Shown in pieces: positions 15,721-23,194 of a stretch of 35,993 nucleotides of DNA; position 1 is the stretch's first letter, and the number at the start of each line of letters is the position of its first letter. Location of the stretch: the NCBI GenBank assembly GCA_017745235.1, contig JAGHZU010000032.1, positions 1-35,993 of the forward strand, in the 5' to 3' direction. This DNA comes from Caulobacter sp. (GTDB lineage: Bacteria; Pseudomonadota; Alphaproteobacteria; Caulobacterales; Caulobacteraceae). The position numbers and the translations under genes are program-made. The notes under the pieces are model-generated. The model had not been told where the DNA came from. It was given only the letters and a program-made list of their open reading frames with translations, and searched no databases.

Positions 15721-15747
15721 ATCACGCTCCCCTTCGGAGAGCGTGAT
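15721..15747. promoter_or_regulatory. Inverted repeat upstream of the acidic protein gene
   Basis: Perfect 9-bp arms ATCACGCTC/GAGCGTGAT separated by 9 bases, centred 66 bp upstream of the acidic protein's start codon. It could be an operator or a hairpin in its leader, or could end carA transcription. Confidence 0.4.
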
Positions 15748-15784
15748 GCGGGCATGACAACACCGTCTTCGTTTTATGAAGGCC

Positions 15785-15801
15785 GGGCCGCGGGACGGCC
15801 C
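15785..15801 (-). terminator. Hairpin just after carA
   Basis: Stem GGGCCG/CGGCCC with a 5-base loop, 10 bases beyond the carA stop. No clear T-run follows, so it is a weak terminator candidate. Confidence 0.4.
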
Positions 15802-15811
15802 TCGAAAGTGG

Positions 15812-16978
15812 CTACTTCGCCGCGCCCATCAGGTCGGCGAAGCGCTCGAACAGATAGAGGCTGTCGGTCGGGCCGGGCGAGGCTTCGGGGTGATGCTGGA
15901 CGCTGAACACCGGCTTGTCCTTCAGGGCGATGCCGGCGTTGGTGCCGTCGAACAGCGACACGTGGGTCTCGGTGACGGCCTCGGGCAGGCTGGCGCTGTC
16001 GACCGTGAAGCCGTGGTTCATCGAGACGATCTCGACCTTGCCCGTGGTCAGGTCCTTCACCGGGTGGTTGGCCCCGTGGTGGCCCTGCTCCATCTTCACC
16101 GTCTTGGCGCCCACGGCCAGGGCCAGCATCTGGTGGCCCAGGCAGATGCCGAAGACCGGCTTGCCGCTGGCGACCAGCTTCTGGATCTCGGGCACGGCGT
16201 ATTCGCCGGTAGCGGCCGGATCGCCCGGACCGTTGCTCAGCAGCACGCCGTCGGGATTGCGGGCCAGGATGTCCTCGGCCTTGGTGTCGGCCGGCACCAC
16301 CGTGGCGCGGGCGCCGACATGGGCCAGGGCGCGCAGGATGTTGCGCTTGACGCCGTAGTCGAGCACCACGACCTCGTACTTGGGCGTCTCCAGCTTGGCG
16401 TAGCCTTCCGGCCACGACCACAGGCCCTCGTCCCAGGTGAAGGTCTGGGTGGTGGAGGCGTCCTTGGCCAGGTCCAGGCCTTCCAGCCCTGCCCATTCAC
16501 GGGCCTTGGCCAGCAGGGCCGGAATGTCGAACTTGCCGTCGGGCGCGTGGGCGATGACGCCGTGAGGCATGCCTGTCTCGCGGATCTTGCGGGTCAGGGC
16601 GCGGGTGTCGACGCCGGCCAGGCCCACGACGCCGCGACGCTGCATCCAGGCGTCGAAATCGCTGTTGGCGCGCCAGTTGGCCTGCTCGGTCGGGACGTCG
16701 CGGAAGATCGCGCCGCGCGCGGCCGTCTCGGCGCCGCCCGCCATCTGCTCCAGGTCTTCGCTGTTGGTCCCCACATTGCCCACGTGCGGGAAGGTGAAGG
16801 CCACGATCTGGGCCATGTACGAGGGATCGGTCAGGATCTCCTGGTAGCCGGTCATGGCGGTGTTGAAGCACACCTCGCCGACCGCATCGCCGGTCGCGCC
16901 GCAGCCCACGCCCTGCAGGACCGTGCCGTCGGCCAGGACCAGAACGCCAGTGACGCCGGGGAGAAGGTCTTGGGACAT
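15812..16978 (-). CDS. carA: Carbamoyl-phosphate synthase small subunit
   Basis: Glutamine amidotransferase subunit of carbamoyl-phosphate synthase, 388 residues, cytoplasmic; it releases ammonia from glutamine and passes it to CarB for pyrimidine and arginine synthesis. The N-terminal CPSase small-chain domain covers about 8-140 (VCFNTAMTGYQEILTDPSYM; NVGTNSEDLE). The class-I glutaminase domain covers about 200-380 with nucleophile C279 in GICLGHQML and H363/E365 in QHHPEASPGP. The start at 16978 is chosen because GGAGG lies between it and the in-frame ATG at 17002. carB is not adjacent in the window. A terminator-like hairpin and a second hairpin lie upstream, which may form a regulatory leader. 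Confidence 0.97.
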   Translation of the reverse strand: MSQDLLPGVTGVLVLADGTVLQGVGCGATGDAVGEVCFNTAMTGYQEILTDPSYMAQIVAFTFPHVGNVGTNSEDLEQMAGGAETAARGAIFRDVPTEQANWRANSDFDAWMQRRGVVGLAGVDTRALTRKIRETGMPHGVIAHAPDGKFDIPALLAKAREWAGLEGLDLAKDASTTQTFTWDEGLWSWPEGYAKLETPKYEVVVLDYGVKRNILRALAHVGARATVVPADTKAEDILARNPDGVLLSNGPGDPAATGEYAVPEIQKLVASGKPVFGICLGHQMLALAVGAKTVKMEQGHHGANHPVKDLTTGKVEIVSMNHGFTVDSASLPEAVTETHVSLFDGTNAGIALKDKPVFSVQHHPEASPGPTDSLYLFERFADLMGAAK

Positions 16979-17054
16979 CTCGGTAGCGCCTCCTGAACGC
17001 ATTGGGTGGGTGTCTATTGTCGCAAAAAGACGGGTCGAGGCACACCCCCGCCCA

Positions 17055-17112
17055 TCCGGCGACCGCCGGACTTTGCTTGCAAGAAAGCGGTCGGGCTTTT
17101 AGGCCCGACCGC
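17055..17112 (-). promoter_or_regulatory. Two hairpins in the putative carA leader
   Basis: Read toward carA: first a perfect 10-bp stem GCGGTCGGGC/GCCCGACCGC with loop CTAAAA (17112-17087) followed by TTTCTT, which has the form of an intrinsic terminator. Then comes a compact 6-bp hairpin TCCGGC/GCCGGA (17070-17055). They lie 77-134 bp before the carA start. No gene ends just upstream on this strand, so an attenuator of carA, or the 3' end of an unseen small transcript, are the two options. Confidence 0.5.
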
Positions 17113-17287
17113 CGCGCAAACGGCGGCGTGTCTAGGGGTATGCGGCGGGGGGGTCAACCCCTCCCATCACGCGATCGGGCCCCGCCCGCCACATTACCGT
17201 GATCGGTGAACTTGCCCCCTCGCCGCGAGGCCTCGTCCGGCCTACTCGTAGCAGGCTTCAGGCACATAGAACACGGGAGGACGGCCC

Positions 17288-17578
17288 ATGCTCGAACTGC
17301 GCCCCAACTGCGAATGCTGCGACCGCGACCTGCCGCCCGACAGCCCGGACGCGCGGATCTGCACCTTCGAATGCACCTTCTGCGCCGATTGCGTGGAGAA
17401 CCGATTCCACGGCGTCTGCCCCAACTGCGGCGGCGACCTGACGGCGCGGCCGATCCGGCCCGCCGGCGCCCTGCACCGCTTCCCCGCCTCGCTGAAGCGG
17501 GTGTTCAAGGCCCATCCCGCCTGCGTGGACGCGCGTCCACGCTCCGCCTCGGGCGAGAGACCTTCGTCCTGGGCGTGA
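17288..17578 (+). CDS. DUF1272 domain zinc-ribbon-like protein
   Basis: Small cysteine-rich protein of 96 residues matching the DUF1272 family: MLELRPNCECCDRDLPPDSP, then ICTFECTFCADCVENRFHGVCPNCGG. The cysteines (C8, C10, C11 and later CxxC pairs) would bind zinc. The conserved part ends near residue 75 (FKAHPAC); the remaining tail is variable. GGGAGG lies upstream of ATG 17288. Function of the family is unknown to me. It is divergent from carA and followed by two small genes on the same strand. Confidence 0.9.
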   Translation: MLELRPNCECCDRDLPPDSPDARICTFECTFCADCVENRFHGVCPNCGGDLTARPIRPAGALHRFPASLKRVFKAHPACVDARPRSASGERPSSWA

Positions 17579-17712
17579 CGCCCGCCCCGTCCCTGACCCT
17601 CAGAGCGACATTTCGGCCACGGCTGCATCAAACCGCCGCGACCGCGCATCCCGACAAGAAACCGACGCGTTAACGCCTTAGGGCTCACGGTCGAGCTCTC
17701 GAAGGAGACGTC

Positions 17713-17856
17713 ATGCCCGCCGCCAGCCTGACCCGCATCGTCGCCCCGCCCGCCGCGCGCGCCGGCTGGCTCGACCTCCTCGAGGCCGGGCTGCGAATGA
17801 TGCTGGTGGCGATCGCGCCGGTCAGCGCGGCGATCTTCCTGCTCAAGACCTTCTAG
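17713..17856 (+). CDS. 47-residue single-pass membrane protein
   Basis: Short gene with a strong ribosome site (AAGGAGA, 5 bases before ATG). The product begins MPAASLTRIVAPPAARAGW, with a basic, proline-containing N-terminus, a short amphipathic stretch (LDLLEAGLRMM) and one hydrophobic helix LVAIAPVSAAIFLL ending in KTF. No family recognised. The palindrome GCGTTAACGC at 17667-17676 lies 36 bp upstream and may be part of its promoter. The neighbours are small genes of unknown role. It is supported by start signal and a clean transmembrane pattern, not by homology. Confidence 0.65.
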   Translation: MPAASLTRIVAPPAARAGWLDLLEAGLRMMLVAIAPVSAAIFLLKTF

Positions 17857-17947
17857 GTCGGAAAGCCGACAAAGGCGGGAACCCGACGGGCGGGATATCG
17901 TTTGCTTGGGTCGAGGGCGGGGGCGCCCCACGAGACGACGCTTGCGC

Positions 17948-18157
17948 ATGTCCGACGCCTCCGACGACTCCCAGCCCCGCGAAGCCGCCGAAGAAGCCGC
18001 CGCGGTCGTGTCCACGACCCTGACCCAGCAGATGCTGCACCTGGCCAACCGCTATCACGAGGAGCGGTTCAAGCTGGAGGAGCGCACGTTCCACGCCTCG
18101 CCCGGCGACGACGGCGTGGAGGGCCAGGACGGCGACGACGATTGCGACGGCGGCTAG
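17948..18157 (+). CDS. Small acidic hypothetical protein
   Basis: Unrecognised 69-residue protein starting MSDASDDSQPREAAEEAAAV. The centre, LTQQMLHLANRYHEERFKLE, looks like an amphipathic helix, and the C-terminus is acidic (GDDGVEGQDGDDDCDGG). The ribosome site is weak; ATG 17948 is chosen over an upstream TTG in the same frame at 17906 because the extension is arginine-rich and unnatural. It lies 58 bp before the HAD phosphatase on the same strand. Cytoplasmic; function unknown. Confidence 0.55.
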   Translation: MSDASDDSQPREAAEEAAAVVSTTLTQQMLHLANRYHEERFKLEERTFHASPGDDGVEGQDGDDDCDGG

Positions 18158-18215
18158 CGACTTTCCCGCCGGCCACGAGCGGCGTATCACCCGCCTCCGT
18201 CCTGGAGAGCCCGCC

Positions 18216-18911
18216 ATGCCCGTCACCACCGTCGGCGTCGACGCCGACGACACCCTCTGGCACAACGAGACCATCTTCCGCCTGACCCACAAGCGGTTCG
18301 TCGAGCTGCTGGCGCCGTATGGCGACGAGGCCCAGATCGAGGCCCGCCTGGCCGAGACCGAGAAGCGCAACCTGCGGCTCTACGGCTACGGGGCCAAGGG
18401 CTTCACCCTGTCGATGATCGAGACGGCGATGGACCTGACCGACAGCAAGGTCAGCATCGGGGTGATCCGCCAGATCCTGGCCTCGGGCCGCGAGATGCTG
18501 ACCGAGCCGGTCGAGCCCCTGCCCGGCGTCGAGAACGCCCTGGCCGAACTCTCCAAGCGCTATCGCCTGGTGCTGGTGACCAAGGGCGACCTTCTGCACC
18601 AGGAACAGAAGCTGGCGGCCTCGGGCCTGGGCGACCTGTTCGCCGCCGTCGAGATCGTCTCGGAGAAGGACCCCGACACCTATCGCCGCGTCTTCGCCCG
18701 CCACGGCACGGGGCCGGAGCAGGCGGTGATGGCCGGCAATTCGGTCAAGTCCGACATCATCCCGGCGCTGGAGGCCGGCGCCTGGGCGGCCCTGATCCCC
18801 TACCCCCTGGTCTGGGCCCACGAAGCCGCCACCGCCCCCTCGGAACACGAGCGCTATGTCGAGCTGGGCTCGATCGGCGAGCTGCCGGCCTGGGTGGACG
18901 GGCTGGAATAG
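18216..18911 (+). CDS. HAD superfamily hydrolase
   Basis: Haloacid-dehalogenase-type phosphatase of 231 residues. Motif I is DADDTLW with nucleophile D9 and acid D11; motif II is VLVTKGD near 126; motif III/IV is in AGNSVKSDIIPALEAG near 170-185. The helical cap between motifs I and II (about 16-90) puts it in subclass IA. It probably dephosphorylates a small metabolite; the substrate cannot be told from sequence. Start ATG 18216 follows GGAGAGCC. It is the last ordinary high-GC gene before the accessory stretch. Confidence 0.92.
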   Translation: MPVTTVGVDADDTLWHNETIFRLTHKRFVELLAPYGDEAQIEARLAETEKRNLRLYGYGAKGFTLSMIETAMDLTDSKVSIGVIRQILASGREMLTEPVEPLPGVENALAELSKRYRLVLVTKGDLLHQEQKLAASGLGDLFAAVEIVSEKDPDTYRRVFARHGTGPEQAVMAGNSVKSDIIPALEAGAWAALIPYPLVWAHEAATAPSEHERYVELGSIGELPAWVDGLE

Positions 18912-18919
18912 ACGCTCCA

Positions 18920-18981
18920 TCCTCGAAAGAGGACCGGCGAGGGGGCGCGGCCTGAGAGCGCCCGCTCGCAGGCCGAGCGGG
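18920..18981 (+). terminator. Two hairpins after the HAD gene
   Basis: 18920-18933: TCCTC/GAGGA with a GAAA tetraloop. 18961-18981: perfect 7-bp CCCGCTC/GAGCGGG with a 7-base loop. Neither has a T-run; together they plausibly end the HAD transcript. The rest of 18982-19189 shows no gene. Confidence 0.4.
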
Positions 18982-19189
18982 ACCGAGAACCGAGCCTGCC
19001 GAATGCCAGCCCTCGTCCCCTTCGCAAACCCCAAGTCCGTCTTCGACCCGTTGCGGACTCCCGCCCCTCGCTTGACTGACGTTCGGCCTGGCCCCTCTCA
19101 CCCGAGGGGACGGTCTCGTGGCCGGTCGGATAACTGTACAACCAAGGGCTCCATCGCCAAGGTTCGCCGATCGGACGGGGGAATCGAGG

Positions 19190-20545
19190 ATGCGGTTTGT
19201 GGGCTTGATCGCGGTCGGCGCGGCGCTGGTTGGCATCAGCGCGGCGAGGGCCGAAACTCCAGCGCGTTGCCCGGCGCGGGATTTCCAAGCAGCTGCTGGG
19301 CAAGCCATCGACACGCTCGCCGCCTCCCAATCCTTCACCGGTGCGGTACTGGTGGCGGTCGATGGAAAGCCTGTCCTGCGGCGGGCCGTCGGCGAAGCCA
19401 ATCGCGAATGGCATGTAGCCAATACGGTCGACACCCGTTTCCGGATCGGTTCGGCGACGAAGACCTTCACGGCTGTGGCGGTCCTGAGGCTGGTCGACGA
19501 CGGAAAGGTCGCCTTGGACGACCCCGTCGCCAAATACCTACCGAGCCTTCCGCAAGCCTGGGCCGGCGTGACGATCAGGATGCTGCTCAGCCACACATCC
19601 GGCGTACCGGACTACATCTATGCTCCGACCTTCCGTGATCGCGAGACTCGGCTGGTCCAGACGCCCGAAAGCCTCGTGGCTCTGGTGCGCGACAAGCCGC
19701 TCGATTTCGTGCCGGGCGCTGGCTGGCGCTATAGCAACACCGGCTTTGTTTTGCTGGGCATGGTGATCGAGAAGGCGTCCGGAAGCCCGTACGCCACCTA
19801 TCTGAGCGAGACGTTCTTCAAACCGCTAGGCATGGCCGACACCGGCTACGAGACCGAGGACACGGTGACGCCGCGTCGGGCCTTTGGCTACATGCGCACT
19901 CGGGACGGATGGACGGCGGGGCCGTTTATAGCGCCTAGCGCGGCCTATGCGGCGGGCGCGCTCTTGTCGACTGTCGATGATCTACTGAAGTGGGATCAGG
20001 CGCTCTACGGCGACCGGCTGGTTTCAAAGAGCGGCCGAGATCTGATGTTCGCTGATTACCGCAACCACTATGGCTTGGGCTGGCAGGTCGACGAAGCCTG
20101 GGGCGCGAGACGGATCAGCCACGGCGGAGCCACGCCTGGGTTCCAGGCCTCCTTCCAGCGCTATCCGGATCGGCGCTTGACCGTGGCGGCGTTGTCCAAC
20201 TCGGAGCTCGGCGTCTCGGAGAAGCTGGCCACAGACTTGGCGGGTCTGTGCCTGGGCGCCTCGGTCTATCCGGCCGAGGTCACGCTGGCGCCCAAGGCGC
20301 TGGACGCTTTCACGGGCGATTACCGCAACGCAGACGGCTTTTCCGTGAAGGTGATCAGGCGCGACGCGCGCTTGGCGGCTTACTTCGGTAACCAGCCGGC
20401 GACGACGCTATACCCGATGGGGCCCGCCGCCTTCTTTGCCAGGGAATCCGACGCTCGGCTGTCCTTCCGCGACGGAGTCGGCGGCAGCAAGGCCATGGTC
20501 GTGCGCCAGAACGGCACGGACTATGTTTTCAAGGGCGCGCCTTAA
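19190..20545 (+). CDS. Exported serine hydrolase, class-C beta-lactamase fold
   Basis: Exported penicillin-binding-protein/class-C beta-lactamase-type serine hydrolase of 451 residues. Signal peptide MRFVGLIAVGAALVGISAARA. The catalytic SxxK is S88-A-T-K91, the YxN motif is Y181-S-N183 and the third motif is H311-G-G. A C-terminal domain of about 100 residues (from PKALDAFTGDYRNADGF) follows, as in many peptidase/esterase members. It could be a D-aminopeptidase, esterase or weak beta-lactamase; resistance is not implied. Start at 19190 gives the signal peptide directly; the in-frame upstream ATG at 19118 does not. Codon choice is less GC3-biased than in the core genes, consistent with acquisition. 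Confidence 0.9.
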   Translation: MRFVGLIAVGAALVGISAARAETPARCPARDFQAAAGQAIDTLAASQSFTGAVLVAVDGKPVLRRAVGEANREWHVANTVDTRFRIGSATKTFTAVAVLRLVDDGKVALDDPVAKYLPSLPQAWAGVTIRMLLSHTSGVPDYIYAPTFRDRETRLVQTPESLVALVRDKPLDFVPGAGWRYSNTGFVLLGMVIEKASGSPYATYLSETFFKPLGMADTGYETEDTVTPRRAFGYMRTRDGWTAGPFIAPSAAYAAGALLSTVDDLLKWDQALYGDRLVSKSGRDLMFADYRNHYGLGWQVDEAWGARRISHGGATPGFQASFQRYPDRRLTVAALSNSELGVSEKLATDLAGLCLGASVYPAEVTLAPKALDAFTGDYRNADGFSVKVIRRDARLAAYFGNQPATTLYPMGPAAFFARESDARLSFRDGVGGSKAMVVRQNGTDYVFKGAP

Positions 20546-20988
20546 GACACCTCTCCGTCGCCGAACGTCCCCTTTCGCCATGATGCCTTCGAGGCAATGG
20601 CAGCTCGCCACTCTCTGCGGACATTGCGACGGTCCAATTGCGAAGTGAGCACCGGACCTAGGGCACGTGGCTCGCGGCGTACCGAATGCGGCCAAACGGT
20701 ACCTACCGGGGGGCGTTGCGTACTTGGGCGTAGGTGCGCTGAAGCGGTCGGTACCGAGAACTACGCCGACGCGATGGCGCTCTAACACCTCATCGGAGCC
20801 AACCATCAGATTGCTGCCCACTTAGCTGGTCAGCTATGCGGGTCTAGATCGATGCCGTCCGTGCCAGCGGTCGACACGATTTTGCGCCGCTTCTTGCCTT
20901 CGCCCGCTCCTAGCTAAACGCGGAGCGCCTGCCATACGGGCACGTCGATACGACCTTAAAGGCGCAGGCCTATGAGCCCAGCTTCAAA
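20546..20988. other. Gene-free stretch with repeat copy A
   Basis: A 443-bp gap. It holds a small hairpin TGCCT/AGGCA (20584-20596) and copy A of the long direct repeat. From 20786 to 20988 no gene is supported. Confidence 0.6.
20616..20785 (+). repeat. Long direct repeat, copy A
   Basis: Begins TGCGGACATTGCGACGGTCC and ends GCGCTCTAA. Hand alignment to copy B (22773-22943) gives about 29 differences in 171 columns (roughly 83% identity), with a single one-base gap. The first 20 bases are identical. Reading frames are not conserved between the copies, so it looks noncoding. The two copies bracket the HNH gene unit. Confidence 0.85.
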
Positions 20989-21939
20989 CTAAATCCATCC
21001 ACCATCGGGATCGAAGAGAAGATCTGGCCGATCCCCTAAAGGTATCTCCTCGCGAGCCCGAAACTGCGGCCCCTGGCTAAACCAGCCCAGGTCCGGCAGG
21101 TCCTGGAACCAGGGCGGTGGTGAAGACGCCTCGCCGATCCAGCCCACCAATCGCAAGCTCTTGTTCCACTCCAACGCCCAAAACCACGGCTGAGTAGGGC
21201 CCGCCCGACGCATGGCGCAGCGGAAATAGCCGTTGGCCGTGACGACTTCGGCAATGCTTGGCAGCGACCGGGTACGGGCGGCGATTTCGACAAGATGCTG
21301 ATTGCCCCAGTCCTGGTGAGGATAAAATCCGTGCAGGCCGAAATGCTCTCCGGGGAGTAAACGGGTGCCTTCGGTGGTGCGGGGGTCAAGGCTCGTGGCC
21401 AGAGAGAAGAACCCCTGAATCTGGCGATAGGCCAACAGGTCGACCTTGCGTGGATCTAGCTGGGGTCCCGACACCAGGCCAAACTTGAATATTCCGCCCA
21501 TATTGACCTCCGTCCTATGGCGCAGCTGGCCCACGGGTTTGCCCGGATGGCGGGGATCAAAAGAATTGGCGGCTTTGCGGCGAGCAGCCTCCTCCACCCT
21601 CGCCTCGTCCCGGCGCCCCGGACTGTAGATCATTGTCAGCGCCGAGACGTGCTCCTCCACGAATGCCTTCTCGGCGTTACACTCCACGCAGGCGCGGAAC
21701 AGGAAGTTGAACGCGAGCGGGTCGGAAAAGCTGTCGGGCGGCACCAGGCGCCGGGCGATCAGATGCTCTCGGTCGCTTGCTATTTCCGAGCCCTCTCCGA
21801 CCAGCCGGGAGCAATAGAGACAATGGCGATTGGAGCGGGCGCTGTTGCGGTGAAACCAAGAAACAGCGCCCCGGTCTTCGCGAAAGCCGAACACGGGGCC
21901 GGAGGTCGGTTCGAGATTGCGGCGCAGCTCGCTCGTCAT
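20989..21939 (-). CDS. HNH endonuclease-like protein
   Basis: Protein of 316 residues with an N-terminal HNH nuclease core and a long unassigned C-terminal region. The core shows C40-x2-C43 (HCLYCSRL), the catalytic-type E58-H59 in SDREHLIARRLVPP, and C84-x2-C87-N88-x2-K91 (ACVECNAEK): the zinc-braced beta-beta-alpha metal nuclease pattern. Residues 100-316 are not recognised; they are aromatic-rich (PWFWALEWNKSLRLVGWIGE, PPPWFQDLPDLGWF). GGAGGG 6 bases upstream supports ATG 21939. It lies downstream of an unrecognised gene on the same strand, with a possible coupled mini-gene between, and the pair is bracketed by long direct repeats. A defence or mobile-element role is possible but unproven. 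Confidence 0.82.
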   Translation of the reverse strand: MTSELRRNLEPTSGPVFGFREDRGAVSWFHRNSARSNRHCLYCSRLVGEGSEIASDREHLIARRLVPPDSFSDPLAFNFLFRACVECNAEKAFVEEHVSALTMIYSPGRRDEARVEEAARRKAANSFDPRHPGKPVGQLRHRTEVNMGGIFKFGLVSGPQLDPRKVDLLAYRQIQGFFSLATSLDPRTTEGTRLLPGEHFGLHGFYPHQDWGNQHLVEIAARTRSLPSIAEVVTANGYFRCAMRRAGPTQPWFWALEWNKSLRLVGWIGEASSPPPWFQDLPDLGWFSQGPQFRAREEIPLGDRPDLLFDPDGGWI

Positions 21940-22019
21940 CGGGTCCCTCCGCTCCTATCGACCGGCACGTTGAATTCGCCCGCCAAACGCGCCGTCCCGA
22001 AGAGCGAAGCACGGTTCAT
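21936..22019 (-). CDS. Possible 27-residue coupled mini-gene
   Basis: A short frame starting MNRASLFGTARLAGEFNVPV. It begins 8 bases after the stop of the upstream gene, and its TGA overlaps the HNH start codon as ATGA. This geometry suits translational coupling. It has only a weak ribosome site and no recognised domain, so it may be chance. Confidence 0.3.
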   Translation of the reverse strand: MNRASLFGTARLAGEFNVPVDRSGGTR

Positions 22020-22027
22020 GCGCTGCG

Positions 22028-22600
22028 CTACCTGACGCGGGTCGTTCGTACACGCTCGTAAATAGACTTGGCCCACATAGGATGAGCCCCATGCTCAAGC
22101 GCCAACTTGAAGAACTCGTCGGACGCTGCATGGGGCTGAAGTCCGTGCTCCCGCGTGATACGGCGTGCGGCGTTTGCAACCTCTATGACCTCGGAGCCGG
22201 TGATTTCACCGCCAGCGTGCTGGACCGCATCGCTGAACTCCCGCTTCACCGAAGCCGAAAGATCCGGGCCATTTAAGAAGTAGCGCATGATTTTGACGAA
22301 GGGCGGATGGCGAGCGATGTCGTCGCCCCGCGTGCCATTGTCCTCGTATATTTCCTTGAGCGATCTCTTCCGACCCCCGGGATAATAGTCGGGGTGCGTG
22401 AAGTAACGAACACGATGCTCGGGAATGGCTCCACGCGCCTCCAGCGCCGCCAGGAGGGTCAGCACCCTTTCCCCGTTCTGGGTCACCTCCCTTGGCTGAG
22501 CGCGCACGAGCTCGTCGATATCAAGGCACAGTTCGTGGAGGAGCGCATGCTCGTCCTGTCCCAGATCCAGGTCAGTCTGATTGATCCTCAATGTCATCAT
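22028..22600 (-). CDS. Hypothetical protein upstream of the HNH gene
   Basis: Unrecognised protein of 190 residues beginning MMTLRINQTDLDLGQDEHAL. The N-terminal half looks helical (LLHELCLDIDELVRAQPREV; ERVLTLLAALEARGAI). The centre has a charged aromatic segment RYFTHPDYYPGGRKRSLKEI, and the end is helical and basic. No signal peptide or membrane helix. GGAG before the ATG pair at 22600/22597 supports this start; the frame stays open further up through the repeat region but that part is not protein-like. It is upstream of the HNH gene in the same direction (88 bp, no terminator), so a functional pair is possible. Codon use is less GC3-biased than in core genes. Confidence 0.7.
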   Translation of the reverse strand: MMTLRINQTDLDLGQDEHALLHELCLDIDELVRAQPREVTQNGERVLTLLAALEARGAIPEHRVRYFTHPDYYPGGRKRSLKEIYEDNGTRGDDIARHPPFVKIMRYFLNGPDLSASVKREFSDAVQHAGGEITGSEVIEVANAARRITREHGLQPHAASDEFFKLALEHGAHPMWAKSIYERVRTTRVR

Positions 22601-22772
22601 CACGGCTCCGACGGTTGCCTGACCATCACATGAGAATCGCCCGCCCCAACTCCCAAAGATACTGATCAGCGCCACCCCACGACCGCTTCTGACGCCACAC
22701 GTTCCGCCCTGCGCCTGTCCCGGGACGGTCCCCCCCCGCCACAGGCTACCTGCACTAAGGGAGGTCACCCTT

Positions 22773-22943
22773 TGCGGACATTGCGACGGTCCGGTTGTGA
22801 ACTGAGCGCCGGCCCCAGGAGCACGCGGTTGGCGGCGCGCTAAGTGCGGCCAAACTGTACCTTCCAAGGGTCGTTGCGTACTTGGGTGTAGGTGCGCTGA
22901 AGCGGTAGGTACTGAGAACTATGCCTACGCCATGGCGCTTTGA
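22773..22943 (+). repeat. Long direct repeat, copy B
   Basis: Second copy of the repeat at 20616-20785, in the same orientation and starting 2157 bp downstream. It begins TGCGGACATTGCGACGGTCC and ends GCGCTTTGA. Long shared blocks include GCGTACTTGGG and GTAGGTGCGCTGAAGCGGT. Confidence 0.85.
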
Positions 22944-22957
22944 AGAGCACCTTTAGG

Positions 22958-22983
22958 CCACACCCAAGGTCCGTTTGGGGTGG
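22958..22983. other. Hairpin after repeat copy B
   Basis: CCAC(A)CCCAA pairs with TTGGGGTGG around a 7-base loop, with one bulged A. It follows copy B by 14 bp. No T-run. Confidence 0.4.
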
Positions 22984-23065
22984 AAACTCGCCGTTAGCAC
23001 CGCCCCACTATCGTTCGCCGCTGGCCGTCATGCGGAGTTGAGTCATGAGCGCTCTGTTTGAAGCT

Positions 23066-23167
23066 ATGAGCGGTCGGTGGGTCGGCTTGGCCATTACCCA
23101 TGACCGCTTTCCACCCATTGCTGACATTTAGAAACGCGCCTTGCCGACCCGGTTGGAAACCGCTCAT
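23066..23167. repeat. Imperfect inverted repeat of about 100 bp
   Basis: Left arm 23066-23086 has ATGAGCGGT, then GGGTCGGC; right arm 23143-23167 has GCCGACCC, then ACCGCTCAT. The arms pair in two perfect blocks of 9 and 8 bp, separated by 4 versus 8 unpaired bases, around a 56-base centre. It ends 27 bp before the next start codon. It could be a small non-autonomous element or a leader RNA structure. Confidence 0.6.
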
Positions 23168-23194
23168 TGTTGAGCCGCAACCCAGAGGCGTTTA

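Larger units (their letters stand above)
22601..23194. other. Gene-free stretch with repeat copy B and hairpins
   Basis: A 594-bp gap. It contains copy B of the long repeat, a hairpin at 22958-22983 and a large imperfect inverted repeat at 23066-23167. A 28-residue open frame at 23045-23131 lies across the inverted repeat and is not convincing. Nothing is seen in 22601-22772. Confidence 0.6.

Noticed and set aside
20436..20821. Small open frames on both strands through repeat copy A
   Set aside because: The reading frames are not preserved in copy B, and codon patterns do not match a gene.
20830..20930. Possible degraded transposase fragment on the minus strand (GKKRRKIVSTAGTDGIDLD)
   Set aside because: Too short and too weak a resemblance to assign to an insertion sequence; no terminal repeats seen.
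23045..23131. 28-residue frame beginning MSALFEAMSGRW
   Set aside because: It lies across the inverted repeat at 23066-23167 and has no ribosome site; repeat sequence explains it better.
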